From positions 310,001 to 374,000 of the forward strand of contig NAJO01000019.1 in NCBI GenBank assembly GCA_002077065.1: a stretch of DNA of 64,000 nucleotides, read 5' to 3'. The notes beneath the pieces were generated by a model. That model was not told the origin of the DNA. It saw only the letters and a program-made list of their open reading frames with translations, and searched no databases. Position numbers and translations under genes: made by a program. This stretch comes from Cryoendolithus antarcticus. Lineage: Eukaryota > Ascomycota > Dothideomycetes > Cladosporiales > Cladosporiaceae. Below, in pieces: positions 21,671-33,182 of this stretch. The first letter of the stretch is position 1. The number at the start of each line of letters is the position of its first letter.

Positions 21671-23332
21671 TCAACCTCCATAGCTGTCCATCATCTGTGC
21701 ACTGCGGACATTCTGCCATCCCTTCTTCTCAACACTCCCACCATCCTTCTGCAAGCCCATGCCCCTCTCCACCCACTCTAGCCCCTCCATTTCACTCAAT
21801 CGACTCAACGCCCGCGCAAATGCAAAGGTCTCCTCGTCTCCGCTGAAGATACTCGTCCCCTTCAGCGTGTTCATACTCATGCCTAGATCGTCCATCAAGC
21901 TCCGCATACTTGAGTCCAAATCCGCGCCATCCTCTTTTGCAGCCTTTGCATGCGGGACACCGGAGTCAGCGGCTTCCGAAAGCGCGGTGTCGACTTCATC
22001 ACGCGTCATGAAGAGCTGAGAGAGTGGAACGGCAGTCGTCAGCACCAGCTTAGCGCGCGACTCATACACAGCGTCGATGAAGGTGATGAAGCGGCGGGCC
22101 AAGTCCCGACTGCGATAGTTCATTCCTGGTACATCAGTGATGATGAACGCATGATAATTCCGGGTGAGCTCAATGTAATCTGCCGCCCCAGTGGCTCGAC
22201 CAAGCAGCTCGTCGAATGTGAAGCGACACGCTTGGCCACTTGCACGTGGGACTTCGACGTCGCGTCCCCAGACCTTCTTGACTGAATGGTGGGGTGGATC
22301 GTGGTCGAAGTCGCCGAGAAAGCGGAACCAGTGTTCTGCGTGGCGATTTGCGGCGGCATCCAAAGGATGATGATACACTCCGGAAGGTGGTCGTGGTATC
22401 CGGCGGTAGTCTGTCGTGGAATCCAAGTTCAAGACGCGAAGCCTCGTCTGGAGGAGCTTGATGCACGGGACGAAAGACTCGCGCTGGATGCCGTTCTTGT
22501 AGAGTTCTGAAGGGTGGCGATTCGAAGTCGTGACCAGGACTGTGCCGTGCGCCATAAGGGACTCGATGAGACGACGTAGGATCATGGCGTCGGCAACATC
22601 TGTGCATTGGAACTCGTCGAAGCAAAGGACCGATGCCTTGGATGCGATATTGGCGGCTACGAATGGAATAGCATCGATATCATTGCCGTGCTCGATGGTC
22701 ATCTTGTGGATATCCTTGTGAACGTCTTGCATGAAGTTGTGGAAGTGGATCCGGGTCTTTGAGGTGATATTCTTCGGGAGCGTGTCATAGAAGAGGTCCA
22801 TTAGCATCGTCTTGCCGCTGCCAACGTCGCCGAACATGTACAGCCCTTTTGGCAGGTTCGGGGCAGGATCCATTCGTATTTTGTGAGAGGAAGACCCACC
22901 GAATATGGAGCCGAAGAAGCCTGTCTTTTTGGGCTGCAGCGACTCGATAGTCGGATGCTGGACTGGCATGGGCCTATAGTTCTCTAGATCCTCATGTAGG
23001 TCTTGCAAGGCTTGTATGAGATTTCTCTGGTGTTCATCGTCTCGTAACCGCCCTGCCTTCACGCGAAAGTCGTACTCCTCTAGGGGACCCCGCTGGTACT
23101 CTTTGGCCCGGTACTCCGCCATTGTCGCGTATGCTCGGACATCTCCGCCCTGTCTTGGACTTCTTTTTTCGCCCAAATGGGGTCCATCGCGTCGTACCTG
23201 GAACCGTATCTCTGCTCTGGTCCTGCGCAGGCATGCTGTGCACAGCTCTCGCCGTTGGGTAAAGACGCGAACCGACGCACCTCGATACTGTACCGCCCTT
23301 CTCAACAGGTGCGTAGCCTCCCTCGCAGCCAT
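21671..23332 (-). CDS. AFG1: AFG1/LACE1-like mitochondrial AAA ATPase
   Basis: Inner-membrane-associated ATPase that helps degrade misfolded mitochondrially encoded subunits such as cytochrome oxidase. Intronless, 553 residues from ATG 23332. The open frame extends 15 codons further but only to a TTG. The N-terminus (MAAREATHLLRRAVQYRG) is Arg-rich and acid-poor after residue 5, fitting a presequence. Walker A is GDVGSGKT at about 168-175, Walker B is VLCFDEFQCTDVADA, and the family motif TSNRHPSELYKNGIQRE follows. RYHAF-type strand residues (NYHAFIITDVP) and FITFIDAVYE near the C-terminus also match. The C-terminal tail is extended. It diverges from the STAND receptor gene. Confidence 0.95.
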   Translation of the reverse strand: MAAREATHLLRRAVQYRGASVRVFTQRRELCTACLRRTRAEIRFQVRRDGPHLGEKRSPRQGGDVRAYATMAEYRAKEYQRGPLEEYDFRVKAGRLRDDEHQRNLIQALQDLHEDLENYRPMPVQHPTIESLQPKKTGFFGSIFGGSSSHKIRMDPAPNLPKGLYMFGDVGSGKTMLMDLFYDTLPKNITSKTRIHFHNFMQDVHKDIHKMTIEHGNDIDAIPFVAANIASKASVLCFDEFQCTDVADAMILRRLIESLMAHGTVLVTTSNRHPSELYKNGIQRESFVPCIKLLQTRLRVLNLDSTTDYRRIPRPPSGVYHHPLDAAANRHAEHWFRFLGDFDHDPPHHSVKKVWGRDVEVPRASGQACRFTFDELLGRATGAADYIELTRNYHAFIITDVPGMNYRSRDLARRFITFIDAVYESRAKLVLTTAVPLSQLFMTRDEVDTALSEAADSGVPHAKAAKEDGADLDSSMRSLMDDLGMSMNTLKGTSIFSGDEETFAFARALSRLSEMEGLEWVERGMGLQKDGGSVEKKGWQNVRSAQMMDSYGG

Positions 23333-24053
23333 CACTTCGCTGCTGTCCACCAAGACCCACGCTAGATAGCTGTGCAATGGCGCCGCGACGGGGTTGTCGC
23401 CTTGGTCAACTGCAAACTCTAAGCGCGGAATCCGCCACAGACCCTAGGGCCTCACGCTATACAGCCCTATCGCGCTCGAACGCCGAACAAATAACATACA
23501 GCCCGACGTAGTCGCCTGAGCAAGGACTGGTAGTGTGAGCCATGGTAAACCTAGGGTGGGGTTCGCGTGCGCACGTGAAAGCAGGTTGCTCGGCTCTCGG
23601 GAGAACTCGAGCACAAGCTCTAAAACGCCACGGATTCGGGAAAGGGTTCAGGGAGCTGACAGGGGTCGTCTACTATCAACGCTCTCTCCTACCCGTCGAT
23701 CAGAAACACTTTCCGATCCATCAAAGAGCTCGGCGCGGTCCATCGAACCGCGTCCCGGTCTACGCACCCGCTGTTATCTCCTAAGGTGGCAGTCATGGGA
23801 CCGAAGCCGAAGTGCTATACTGCACTTCAGCCGCAGCTGGAGGCTAGCAGTATTAAGCGGAGTTGGTGGCTGCACCTAAACACACGGTGCATGGCCAGCT
23901 TCGTTTTGGCCCCATACAGCAGGCTAGTAAGCTTCCGAAGGATCAAGTATGCTTTCTGGCCTACGCTCTTGAAGAGACCTCACGTTCAAAGGCTCTTCAG
24001 CATTCGAGCACGTTGTCTGCGGGCTAGCCGGAACCTGACGACGCATAGCAGTT
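23333..24053. promoter_or_regulatory. Divergent intergenic region between AFG1 and STAND gene
   Basis: 721 bp containing promoters for AFG1 (-) and the STAND receptor (+). No recognisable element or additional gene. Confidence 0.5.
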
Positions 24054-27000
24054 ATGTCAGGCTCCGAATTCGACAGGATCTGGCAAGAGGCCAGCAGACG
24101 CTATGCCGAGATCTCTGGCAAGAGGCTCGAGGAGCTGCCCAGGTTTAGGACCGCCGATGAGCTGATCAGAAATGTTGACAACCAGAACAAAGACTACAAG
24201 CATTTCCGAGAGAAGTCTCATGGCTTACTCGCAGTCCTCTCGGCAGCTGTCAAGCCAATTGAGCTCGTTGGCAACCTGGCAGCTGGTGCAGCAAGCATGG
24301 CATTTCCACCCAGTGGGATGGTTTTTGGCGCTGCCATGTATCTGATCAACGCGGCCAAGGGCGTGTCGGCAAGCCTGGATGCCATTGCCGGACTACTCGA
24401 TGTGCTCAAGGACTTTACGGTGCGGCTCAGCATGTACGAGCGAGCAGACTTGTCGAAGGAGCTGAGGGAGAAGCTGACCCAGATACTGGTAATATCATCT
24501 CACTCAGGAGCTGGGAGCTGGGACGTGGCTGACCCTGCGATGCAGACAACCGTGCTCGAGATCTTTGCGCGATCGACGAAGAAGATCAAGGACGGATTTC
24601 TCACACGCCTCAAGACATTCGGCAAGAATGTGCTGCTCGGGAACGACACCGAGATGCAAGGCTTGTTGGGTACGCTTGGCAAGTTGACCGACGCTGAGGA
24701 TAGACTTGTCGGAGCAGAGACTCTGGTAGAGGTGAAGCAGGCTCACAAGGGCGTCGAGATGATTCAGGTGTCGATGACTGAGCAGACTATGGCAATGCAA
24801 GGTCTCCAGATTTCGCAACACGATGTATGTACGACTGACTCGGTTTGATGAACAGCATTGACTCAGGGTGCAGACACTCTCGGGCATTGGTCAGATCATG
24901 GGCGCCATGGAAGAGGCGAGGTCAGTCGCCAAGGAGGAGAAAGACCTCAAGCATCTAGAAGCCTTGAAGACGCTTCTGGCGCCGTCCGGGAATCCTCCGG
25001 AACGGATTGATCAGATTAGGCGCGAACAGGTACCTGGATCAGGAGACTGGATTCGCCAAGAACAGGCGCTTGTGTCTTGGATCGAGACCGATGACAAGCC
25101 CGTATTGTGGATCTCTGGCAACCCGGGGAGCGGCAAGAGCTTCCTCATGTACAACATCATCCAGCACCTTACTGATCTGACCCAATCTTCAACCAGTGAA
25201 GTGTCCGAAGACTCATCGGTGGCTTTCGCGTTTTTCCGCGATAACAATGACCTGACGCGTTCAGTGCAGCAAGCGTTCCGTGACATTGCGTATCAGCTGA
25301 CACAGAATGACCCGGCGTGTGCGAAGTACCTGGCGACAGCAACTCACGGCAATGCCGAGATTGGCTCGATCAGAACAGCGTGGAGAGTTCTTTTCGCCAA
25401 TTACTGGCTGAAGCCAAGTGAGAACGAAGGCACTGCGTACATTCTCCTCGATGGTCTCGATGAAGCCTTCAATGAAGATCGACTCATATTGTTTGAGCTT
25501 CTCAAAGACGTCTTGGAGGCTGGCTCCGACTCGCGCCTGAAGATTGCCATGCTTGGACGCCCGCAGGTCATCTACGACATCATCGATAATCTTGAGGAGG
25601 AGCCTCCGAGCATCTTGATTGACGCCACAAAGAATGGTGGAGACATTGCGCATTACGTGGAGGCCAGCATCAAGAAGAAGCGAGCACTAAGCAAAGTGTC
25701 GAAGAAATTGCAAGCCACTATTGTCGAGACGCTTACGAGCAAAGCAGGCGGCATGTTCATGTGGGTAAAGTTGATGGTCGAGGAGCTCAACCGCAAGGCG
25801 CAGCGGAGTCGGGAGTCGGATGTCGAGAAAGCATTGAATGAAGCCCCCAAAGGGCTTACGGAGATGCTCAAGCATGTTCTGGAAGGCTATTCCTCCAGCC
25901 TATCGGAGGCCGAGGCTTCTGACTTGAACGACATGCTTATGTGGGTAGCTCTTGCGCAACGACCTTTGTTCCTTGGCGAGTTAGACTCTGTGCTTCGCCT
26001 GAAGTCCGACGAAGGACAAGGAGTCATTGATTTGGAGGGGCAGCTCAGAAAGAGCTACGCAAGCTTATTCACACTGACGCGCGACGACGGGCTGAGCACC
26101 GCCGAGCTACTTGCTCCCAAGCGTGGAGAGGACGAGGACGAGGATATTGAAGATGCTGTTGCAGGTGCAGAGCAAGAGGACGGTGCGGATGACCTCGATT
26201 ATCCCACCGAGTTCGACTCGAACCCGAGGACGACGACCGTGTCATTCTCTCACGCATCTATCTCGGACTTCTTCAGGAACCCGAAGCACGGCAAAGTATC
26301 TCAACCTGAGTGCCCACCTGTGGGAGTGGACTTCGAGCTCGCGAAGATCGTGATGGTGAAGACATCCGTTGCTCTGATCGTCGATGAGACCCTAGTGGCA
26401 CGCATGAAGGACTCAGTCAGTCTTCGCCCGTACGGTGCGCTGCAATGGCTTGAGTACGCCAAACAAGCAGACCGTAAGGTGGCCACGCCCGAAGAGCAGG
26501 TAATTATTGGCAAGCACATGGCTGATATACTGCATGACCCGAAGCATCATCCGACTTGGGTGGGGCTGCGAGGATGGAACATATGGAGGGAGGATCTCGC
26601 TGGTGCGGTGATACCATGGCTGAAGCATCCTGAGGTGATTGATAGCACCACAACCGAGAGGGCAGATTGGCTCCGAACAATTGAGCCCGAGAAGAGTTTG
26701 GAGGTCTTCGGACCAGCTATGAAGTATATGTCTGAGAGGTGGCTCAATCCAGGCACGCTGTGGTGGAGCCATACTATCGTTCCCAAGATCATCTACGTAT
26801 GGCGAACGCGAAAGGAGGGTGGCACTTATGAGGATTCAGACAGCCTTACCGTCGAACAGATTGTCGACACTGCCGAATGGGCTGCCTTGGAGAAAACTGC
26901 TGAGTGGTACCGTCGCCTTGCAATGACTTGCCGCGATTACAATCACTACGACGAAGCGCGTAGCTACTTCGAGAAAGTCCTCGAAATCGATCCCTCTCTG

Positions 27001-28686
27001 TGGCTAGCACAAGGCGGCATCGCTGTGATGCTCAAAGCCAAGGGTGACTATCAAGCTGCCATCGATTCCGATGAGAACCACCTCAAAGTGATCGATGCCG
27101 ACACGACCCGAGACGAAGCCTACAAGAATTCCGTAGGCCGTCAACCCGCGTATCGTCGGATGGCTGACTGCTACTGGGCATTGTCTCAGGCGATAAACAA
27201 CGACTTCACCCTAGAAACGTACGAAATCGACCGCAAAGCCACGAAGTACTTTCAGCTATCACTCAAGCTGCTGAGTACTGATTACGATGCGGTCACGACC
27301 TGCTTTAGATTCTGGGATGGAGTTGCGGATCTTGGGCTGCCGTATGGCAAGTCAGAGGAAGAGCTCAACGAGAAGAAGACCAGTGAGAGCGTCGAGGTGC
27401 CTACACCACAGGAGTGTTTCGAAGAGATCATGAACCTTCTGCACGACCTTAACGACACTCAGCGCAAGGATGACCCGGCGAACACGAATCTCACGCACTA
27501 TCTGTGGGAGTATAAATACGCTGAAGATGACTATTTCGACATGATGGCCCGAGCAGCAAAGGGTACGGGTGAATTGGAATGGCTACAAGGACGGTATCGC
27601 GATGCGATTGCAGCTGCAAAGAAGAAGCTACAGCCTGTCGTAGCGGCGTGTTTGAATCTGTGTCTCGCTAACCTGTATTTCGCGTACGGCGATGAGGAGC
27701 ACAAGGCTTTGAGGATCTGGGAGACGGTGGGCACGGAGAGTGCGGTCAACACGAAAGCCGAAACGGATATCATGTATGCTCGCCGAGGAGCGTTGAACCG
27801 CTTGGGTTGGTACTGCATCATCAAGGCCGCGGAGGATGAGAACCACAAGGACAAGTGGATCGGGAAGCTGGAGAGGATCTTGGCGAGACAGCAGGGGCGG
27901 AGAGGCATGGCCGCTGTTATGCAAGACTCCATGCCACCTTCTGACATCGCACTCTACATCGCTGCATGGTACCGACAGAATGGTAGAACGGAGGAAGCCC
28001 GCGAACTTGCGAAACCGCATATCAGGGATGCCATCATCATCCTCAGCGACGACGACCCATCGAACGATTATGAAGGGTACTGGAACTTGAGCGAAGCGCT
28101 TGTTGCAGTAGGAGATGAGGCTAATGCCATAGCGATCATGCACGCGCTGCGACCCATGAGGGACGGCGTGGCGGTTCTGGCTTCTGATCCACCCGAAGAA
28201 GAAGAGGAAGACGACGATGGAGCTGATGACGCAACTACGGGTGATACAAAGGAAGCGTCGAGTGATGCACCAACAAATGAGGCACCGACAAGTGAAGCAC
28301 CAACAAGTGAAGCCGCCACCGATGCCACCGAGTCAGGCGAGGCAGCAGATGATGCAGAAGGCGAAGCTGACGACGACGATGATTCCGACTCCGACGACGA
28401 AGACGACGACTCGGGCTGGTCCTGCGATGGCCCTTGTTCCCGCGGCTTCCCCTACTTCGACGGCGCTTTCATGTGCCGCCTCGACGGCACGCAACTGTGT
28501 GATCTCTGCTACGCGCTGCTACATAGCGAGGAAGGCCTACCAGTCAGGATCTGCAGCAGGAAGCACGAGTTCTTGAAAGTCCCGGAGCTAGCTACAAGGT
28601 TCAAGGAGGGCGAGATTGTCGTTGATGGCGTGGTGAAGGGGGTGGAGGAGTGGAAGGCAGGGCTGAAGAGGTCGTATGGGATATGA
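24054..28686 (+). CDS. NLR-like STAND receptor: Goodbye-NACHT-TPR-Cys-rich
   Basis: Predicted signal-transducing NTPase of the fungal NOD-like-receptor class, which senses a ligand through repeats and signals through its N-terminal domain, often in self/non-self recognition. Exons 24054-24824 and 24874-28686 (49-nt intron, phase 0) give 1527 residues. Residues about 5-125 match the fungal STAND N-terminal Goodbye domain (IWQEASRRYAEISGKRLEEL, then AASMAFPPSGMVFGAAMYLI). NACHT: Walker A GNPGSGKS at 339-346, Walker B LLDGLDEA at 448-455, then a winged-helix-like region. From about 930 TPR-like helices occur (YDEARSYFEKVLEIDPSLW). An acidic linker (about 1365-1438) carries a 15-bp repeat. The C-terminus (1439-1527) has WSCDGPC, MCRLDG, CDLCY and CSRKHEFLKVP, resembling a ZZ-type zinc module. 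All NTPase motifs look intact. Neighbours are housekeeping genes. Confidence 0.9.
28267..28311 (+). repeat. In-frame 15-bp tandem repeat in STAND linker
   Basis: Three adjacent 15-bp units encode APTNE, APTSE and APTSE (residues about 1389-1403) inside the acidic linker before the Cys-rich module. In-frame repeats like this change copy number easily, so linker length may vary between strains. Confidence 0.8.
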
Positions 28687-29039
28687 GATAGCCTGGGCGG
28701 CCAGAAAGTGCGAGGAGATGGGTAGGTGAGATGTGAGCGTTCCGCAGCATAGGAAGAAGCGCGAATTTTGGCTGGCACCTCATTCTGATTTCCAGCGGGG
28801 CTTCATCCAGGTTTTGTCAGTCCTACATGTACGAGTACCTCCTGGGATTGTGTGCACTCCCCATCTGCACAAAGATCAGCACGCTGAGTCGTGAGGCAAC
28901 TCGAGCACATCTGCTTGCATTGCGATCTATCCCAGCCGGCAAAGCTATCGACAATGATCAGAATCCGACACCTCATGCAGTATGCTGTCGTACCATTACA
29001 CCCTTTCGCTCAGAACGCCACAACTCTCTACCCACATTC
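28687..29039. other. Convergent intergenic region
   Basis: 353 bp between the 3' ends of the STAND gene (+) and NUP170 (-). No gene seen. Confidence 0.65.
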
Positions 29040-32000
29040 TCATCGGCCCGCCAGCCTAGCAACCCTGCCCAGCACCTCCTCCGCCCTCCCTCTCGACTCC
29101 CGTCCAAGCCCATCCCGACTCCCCAGCAACCGTCTCAGCAGATCAATGGCGCCTTCCATCTCCCCTTCACCCCCGAATGGCATCCGATCGCCTCGACGAA
29201 GAGATTCTTCCATCCAAGACTCAATGACATGCACGATCCCCCCAGCCAGTCCTCGCCGCTCAGCGCCGACAAACGGGTACTCATTACTGTAATACAGCTG
29301 CTCCAGTACTGGCAGAAGAGCTTCGGGGGCGATGGAGAGGGGTGAAGGCGGAAGAAAGATATCCAGCGCCCAGGTTTCTGGGCTGCCAGCCATTGAGGGG
29401 TCAAGGATCGCGTGGCGGAGGAGTAGCGGCAAGAGGTCGCGCAGCGGGAATGTCGAGTCTGAGACACCCAACTTCAAGCCAAGCTCCTGGACCGCATTCG
29501 CAACATGATCCCAGGGCTGCACCTCCTGTGCTGCAGTCGCCGTGGCAGTCTCGGCCGCAATATAGGCAGCCCAGGAAGCGCGGATATCAGCCGGATTCCT
29601 GTGGTCAGCGACCTGGTAGATCTGCAGACAAAGGTCGTGATAGGAAGCTTGATCGGCGTATTTATTGAACAGTTCATCAATACTCAAGATCCCGTGATTT
29701 TGCAAGGCATCCAAGATGATCGGCCGGCGTTCTGCGGAGAGCCGAGGATCGGCTTTGAAGCGCTGTAAGAGGTCGTCTTGGATGTTTGCGACTTCGAGTA
29801 AGTCGTCGATTTGGCGAAGGAGGGACTGCTTGGATTGTCGGGATTCGAACAGGAGGGAGGGCCGGGTTGAGGCGTTTGTGCGGGCGCGGGAAAGGTACTC
29901 TACCCGCTGCTCGAGGGAAAGTGGGAAGAGACCTTGTGCTAATTGGAGTTGAACGGCTGCTGCCTCAAGGTAATCGTTGTTGTGTATGTAGTACCGCCAC
30001 AGCAGATTTGCGGCAGGGAGATCAAGTGCGGCAGCCTTCAAGGCGAGGTATTTGGGTACCGACGGGCTGGGGATCTCGAGAAGACGGTCTTGCCGGGCCG
30101 TCTCGAGATACCAGTCGTAGAGCGAGGTTTGGAAGACGAAGTCTTCGTTGCTGGCTATCACCTCGTAGGCTTCATCGCGGAGCTTGGCGTCGAGGTTGCT
30201 GAGACCGGCGGGCGATTGCTCGGCAGCCGAGGTGGTGTTGTCAACGTGCTCGATGATGGCGAAGACAAAATGGTAGCAGCGTTGTCGTAGGTCGAAGGCA
30301 GCTTTCCGCGGATCGTTCTCGGGCTTCTCGTCCCGTAGGTACCCCAGGGCTAGTCTCGAGCTGTCCTGCGCGTCCGCGACGTTCAGACATAGCTGCAGCG
30401 CACCAGCGTAGAATTTCATGTCGCTGTAATGTAGTACAGCCCACTTCAGATGGCCTTCACTGTCATCGCCACCGATCGTAAGTATCGATGCGACATGCTT
30501 GAAGTGCGTCAGACTCTCGTTTAACAACAGCCTCCCACTCTCGGTCCGCGGCCCAGCCTGCCCAGCCCTCTTAACCAGCTCCTGTGCCTTGAAGATCGTG
30601 ACATCGTCCGCGGAGCAGAAGTTACCACATCTCCGTTTCAATGCCTCAGCGACCGTCTCGATACTGCTGCCAGTCGCAATGTTGCGGTTGACTATTGCTT
30701 TGACTAACTCCTTAGCCAGCTCTCGACCAACTGCTGAGGTGAACAGCGTCTCGTAAGTCAGCTGTTTGACCTTCTGCTTTGTGTCTTCGGACAGCAAGGC
30801 CAGCACATCCTCTAGTCGCTCTTCGAACAGCACGTTGACAAAACTAATGCCCTCGGTGATACTCGATATCAGCGCTACGAGGCTGGTCATTGCCCGATGT
30901 TCTCCTTGTAGAGCGATCTCTTCTTGTCGCGAGCCTAGTCGAGACTGCGGGCCGGAAAGTCCATCAATCACACCCTTATTCGACTCCAGGAACTTCCCGA
31001 GCTGCTCAAGGTCACCCTGGATCCGCGTGAGCGTCGGCTTGGGTATACTCGAGACCAGCTTCAGTCCAGTCGTAGGATCTAGCTGCTCGCTCATGAGTGG
31101 CGCCCGCCATATCGATCGCACAAGCCGACTAATATACAATGCCAGTCCGTCGTACCGCGCACTGGGCCGCACGCTGTCAATCCCACCGTCTACATTGGCG
31201 TTGGCGTTGTACTCCGGCTTGCCGCCCTGGTCGATGAAGACCGATCGCGCCTTCTCGAGTATGTGCGGCTCGCTCACACTAGCGACTCGAGACTCCCCGC
31301 TGACATCGACGCCTTTACTACATGCCACCGCGAGCGCTGTGGCGGCAGTCTCGGAACGGCCGTAGAGTCGGATGAAGCGTTTGATATCGCCTTGTAAGCC
31401 TTCCGAGTCCTGAGACGCATATCGCATCAGAGAGGCGAAGATATCTACGAGTCGTCTTCGTCGGATCGTCTGTATGCCATTCGATGTGAGAATACCGATC
31501 TCGGCACCAGGCGAGTCGTACTGCACGGCAAGCTCATTGCCGAAGCCCAGCGGAGTCGATGTTGCAGGCAAGTCTTCGCTGATCAGCTGGACTGAAGTCA
31601 TCGGGCCGTTCAGGGAGATTTGCTGGCCAAATTCTGACAAACGCATGCTTGGGTGTGTGGGTGATGAGCCATCATAGTACATGCGCGCTGTATCTGGCGC
31701 TGTGCAGAACATTTTTTCGCCGCCTTGGCTGTCTTGCACGAAGGCGAAGAAGTAGCCTGGTGGGAAGCGGTAGGCCATGTCTGTTCGGTAGAGGTACCGC
31801 GACTGTGTGTCAACCATGCCAGCACCTGAGGGCTGGCCGTACCGTGCGACCTCTGAAGAACTATTCGATGGCTGTCGTGATGCTGCGTCCGTCTCTGGTG
31901 GTGGGAACCGGATGTGTTTGACCTCCATGCTTGTCGGCGGGCGTTGTGCGGTCGTCTCTGAGCCTCCCACTGCCAGCACCGAGAGGTAAAGTCGACATCC

Positions 32001-33182
32001 AGTGTTGGTCGTCGCGATCAGACTGACCGCTCGCCCCTCCGTAGCCGGCACCGGACTTAGCGAGACCAGCGTCGTACTACGAGCTGATAGCAAGTCCGTC
32101 TGCGGCACAAAGTGGTTGACCTTGGTCATCAGTGCCTGAAATGTCCTCGTGAGTGCCAGCGATACATTCTCCTTCAGACTCCAGACCTTGATCTCGTTCC
32201 TGTCGTTCAGCGTGTACAGCTGCTCTCTCGTGTCATCAACGACCATCTGCACGAAAGTCGCTGGCTTCTGGTGCTGTCCAATGTACCCAGTGAGTGACCT
32301 CACACTGGCTGCTTCAACCAACCTCAGTCCACTCTTGGTATGACACACCCTCTGCGTCTTCCCACTGAACCACCCCTCCTGCTGTTGATACCGGAACTCA
32401 TACAAGTCCTCGGAAAAGCTTCCGGCAAAGAAGATCCTTCCGCTCCGCGCAGAACCCTCGATGTGCCTCACCCCCAGTCCCCGCGTAGGGATGCTCATCT
32501 GCGTATTGTATAACGCAATAGTCTTCGCGCCCGTCTCAGTCTTCTGCACTGCCACGCCCAGCAGGAGCATCTCCGCCGTCGTCGCCACAACCAGTAAATG
32601 ACTGATATCAGCAACGAACACGCCCTTCCTTGGCTTCACGAGTGCGACAGACTCAATCGTATTGCGCTGCTCCTCAAACCCGATCAACTCTGGATTCGGC
32701 ACCGTGTAGTCCCACAAGTACAGGCAGTTGTCCACCGCCGCCCAGGCATGCCGTAATGGTGCAAAGAAGCCCATCTTCGTCGTCACGGAGCCGAGGTTCG
32801 CTTGCTCCAGAATCCGCGCCGGGAAGTCGTGCCATTTCAGCGGTTGATAGGGATTCCAAGCAGGGCTAGTGGGCAGTTCGTAGTCACCGCTCACGCCTTG
32901 GGTAATATAAACATCAAGCTCGGGGTACGAGGCTTCAGTGCGGAGAGTTGCGTTGATTTGCGCCGCGGCGCGCTCAATGTTTGAGATTAAGGGCGCACCG
33001 ACTTGTGACGAGGGTTGCGATTGCTGTTGGTGCTGGGGCTGTTGCTGCGCGCGGGTCGGCTGCTGATTGTACTGATCGAAGATTGACCTTGGGGGTGGGC
33101 CGGGGGTGTTGAAGTATGAGCCGGGGAGCTGGCGCTGAGGAGTTGCGGGTGTCGCTGCCATACTGCGCCTACGTTCGTCCAT
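29040..33182 (-). CDS. NUP170: Nucleoporin Nup170 (Nup155 family)
   Basis: Inner-ring scaffold of the nuclear pore complex. A single exon of 1380 residues, matching the family's ~1400. The first ~60 residues are Gln/Pro-rich and disordered. A seven-bladed propeller follows (about 85-560), with family motifs such as LPTSPAWNPYQPLKWHDFPARI-type segment near 105, WAAVDNCLYLWDY and ISHLLVVATTAEMLLLGV. The C-terminal ~750 residues form an alpha-solenoid, including LASNYF-like helices, QRCYHFVFAIIEHVD and YLETARQDRLLEI. The ATG at 33182 opens MDERRRSMAATPATPQRQ. It diverges from AIM41 across about 200 bp. No intron is needed anywhere in 4.1 kb. Confidence 0.95.
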   Translation of the reverse strand: MDERRRSMAATPATPQRQLPGSYFNTPGPPPRSIFDQYNQQPTRAQQQPQHQQQSQPSSQVGAPLISNIERAAAQINATLRTEASYPELDVYITQGVSGDYELPTSPAWNPYQPLKWHDFPARILEQANLGSVTTKMGFFAPLRHAWAAVDNCLYLWDYTVPNPELIGFEEQRNTIESVALVKPRKGVFVADISHLLVVATTAEMLLLGVAVQKTETGAKTIALYNTQMSIPTRGLGVRHIEGSARSGRIFFAGSFSEDLYEFRYQQQEGWFSGKTQRVCHTKSGLRLVEAASVRSLTGYIGQHQKPATFVQMVVDDTREQLYTLNDRNEIKVWSLKENVSLALTRTFQALMTKVNHFVPQTDLLSARSTTLVSLSPVPATEGRAVSLIATTNTGCRLYLSVLAVGGSETTAQRPPTSMEVKHIRFPPPETDAASRQPSNSSSEVARYGQPSGAGMVDTQSRYLYRTDMAYRFPPGYFFAFVQDSQGGEKMFCTAPDTARMYYDGSSPTHPSMRLSEFGQQISLNGPMTSVQLISEDLPATSTPLGFGNELAVQYDSPGAEIGILTSNGIQTIRRRRLVDIFASLMRYASQDSEGLQGDIKRFIRLYGRSETAATALAVACSKGVDVSGESRVASVSEPHILEKARSVFIDQGGKPEYNANANVDGGIDSVRPSARYDGLALYISRLVRSIWRAPLMSEQLDPTTGLKLVSSIPKPTLTRIQGDLEQLGKFLESNKGVIDGLSGPQSRLGSRQEEIALQGEHRAMTSLVALISSITEGISFVNVLFEERLEDVLALLSEDTKQKVKQLTYETLFTSAVGRELAKELVKAIVNRNIATGSSIETVAEALKRRCGNFCSADDVTIFKAQELVKRAGQAGPRTESGRLLLNESLTHFKHVASILTIGGDDSEGHLKWAVLHYSDMKFYAGALQLCLNVADAQDSSRLALGYLRDEKPENDPRKAAFDLRQRCYHFVFAIIEHVDNTTSAAEQSPAGLSNLDAKLRDEAYEVIASNEDFVFQTSLYDWYLETARQDRLLEIPSPSVPKYLALKAAALDLPAANLLWRYYIHNNDYLEAAAVQLQLAQGLFPLSLEQRVEYLSRARTNASTRPSLLFESRQSKQSLLRQIDDLLEVANIQDDLLQRFKADPRLSAERRPIILDALQNHGILSIDELFNKYADQASYHDLCLQIYQVADHRNPADIRASWAAYIAAETATATAAQEVQPWDHVANAVQELGLKLGVSDSTFPLRDLLPLLLRHAILDPSMAGSPETWALDIFLPPSPLSIAPEALLPVLEQLYYSNEYPFVGAERRGLAGGIVHVIESWMEESLRRGDRMPFGGEGEMEGAIDLLRRLLGSRDGLGRESRGRAEEVLGRVARLAGR

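Noticed and set aside
23333..23377. N-terminal extension of AFG1
   Set aside because: Reaches only a TTG codon; the ATG at 23332 begins a good mitochondrial presequence.
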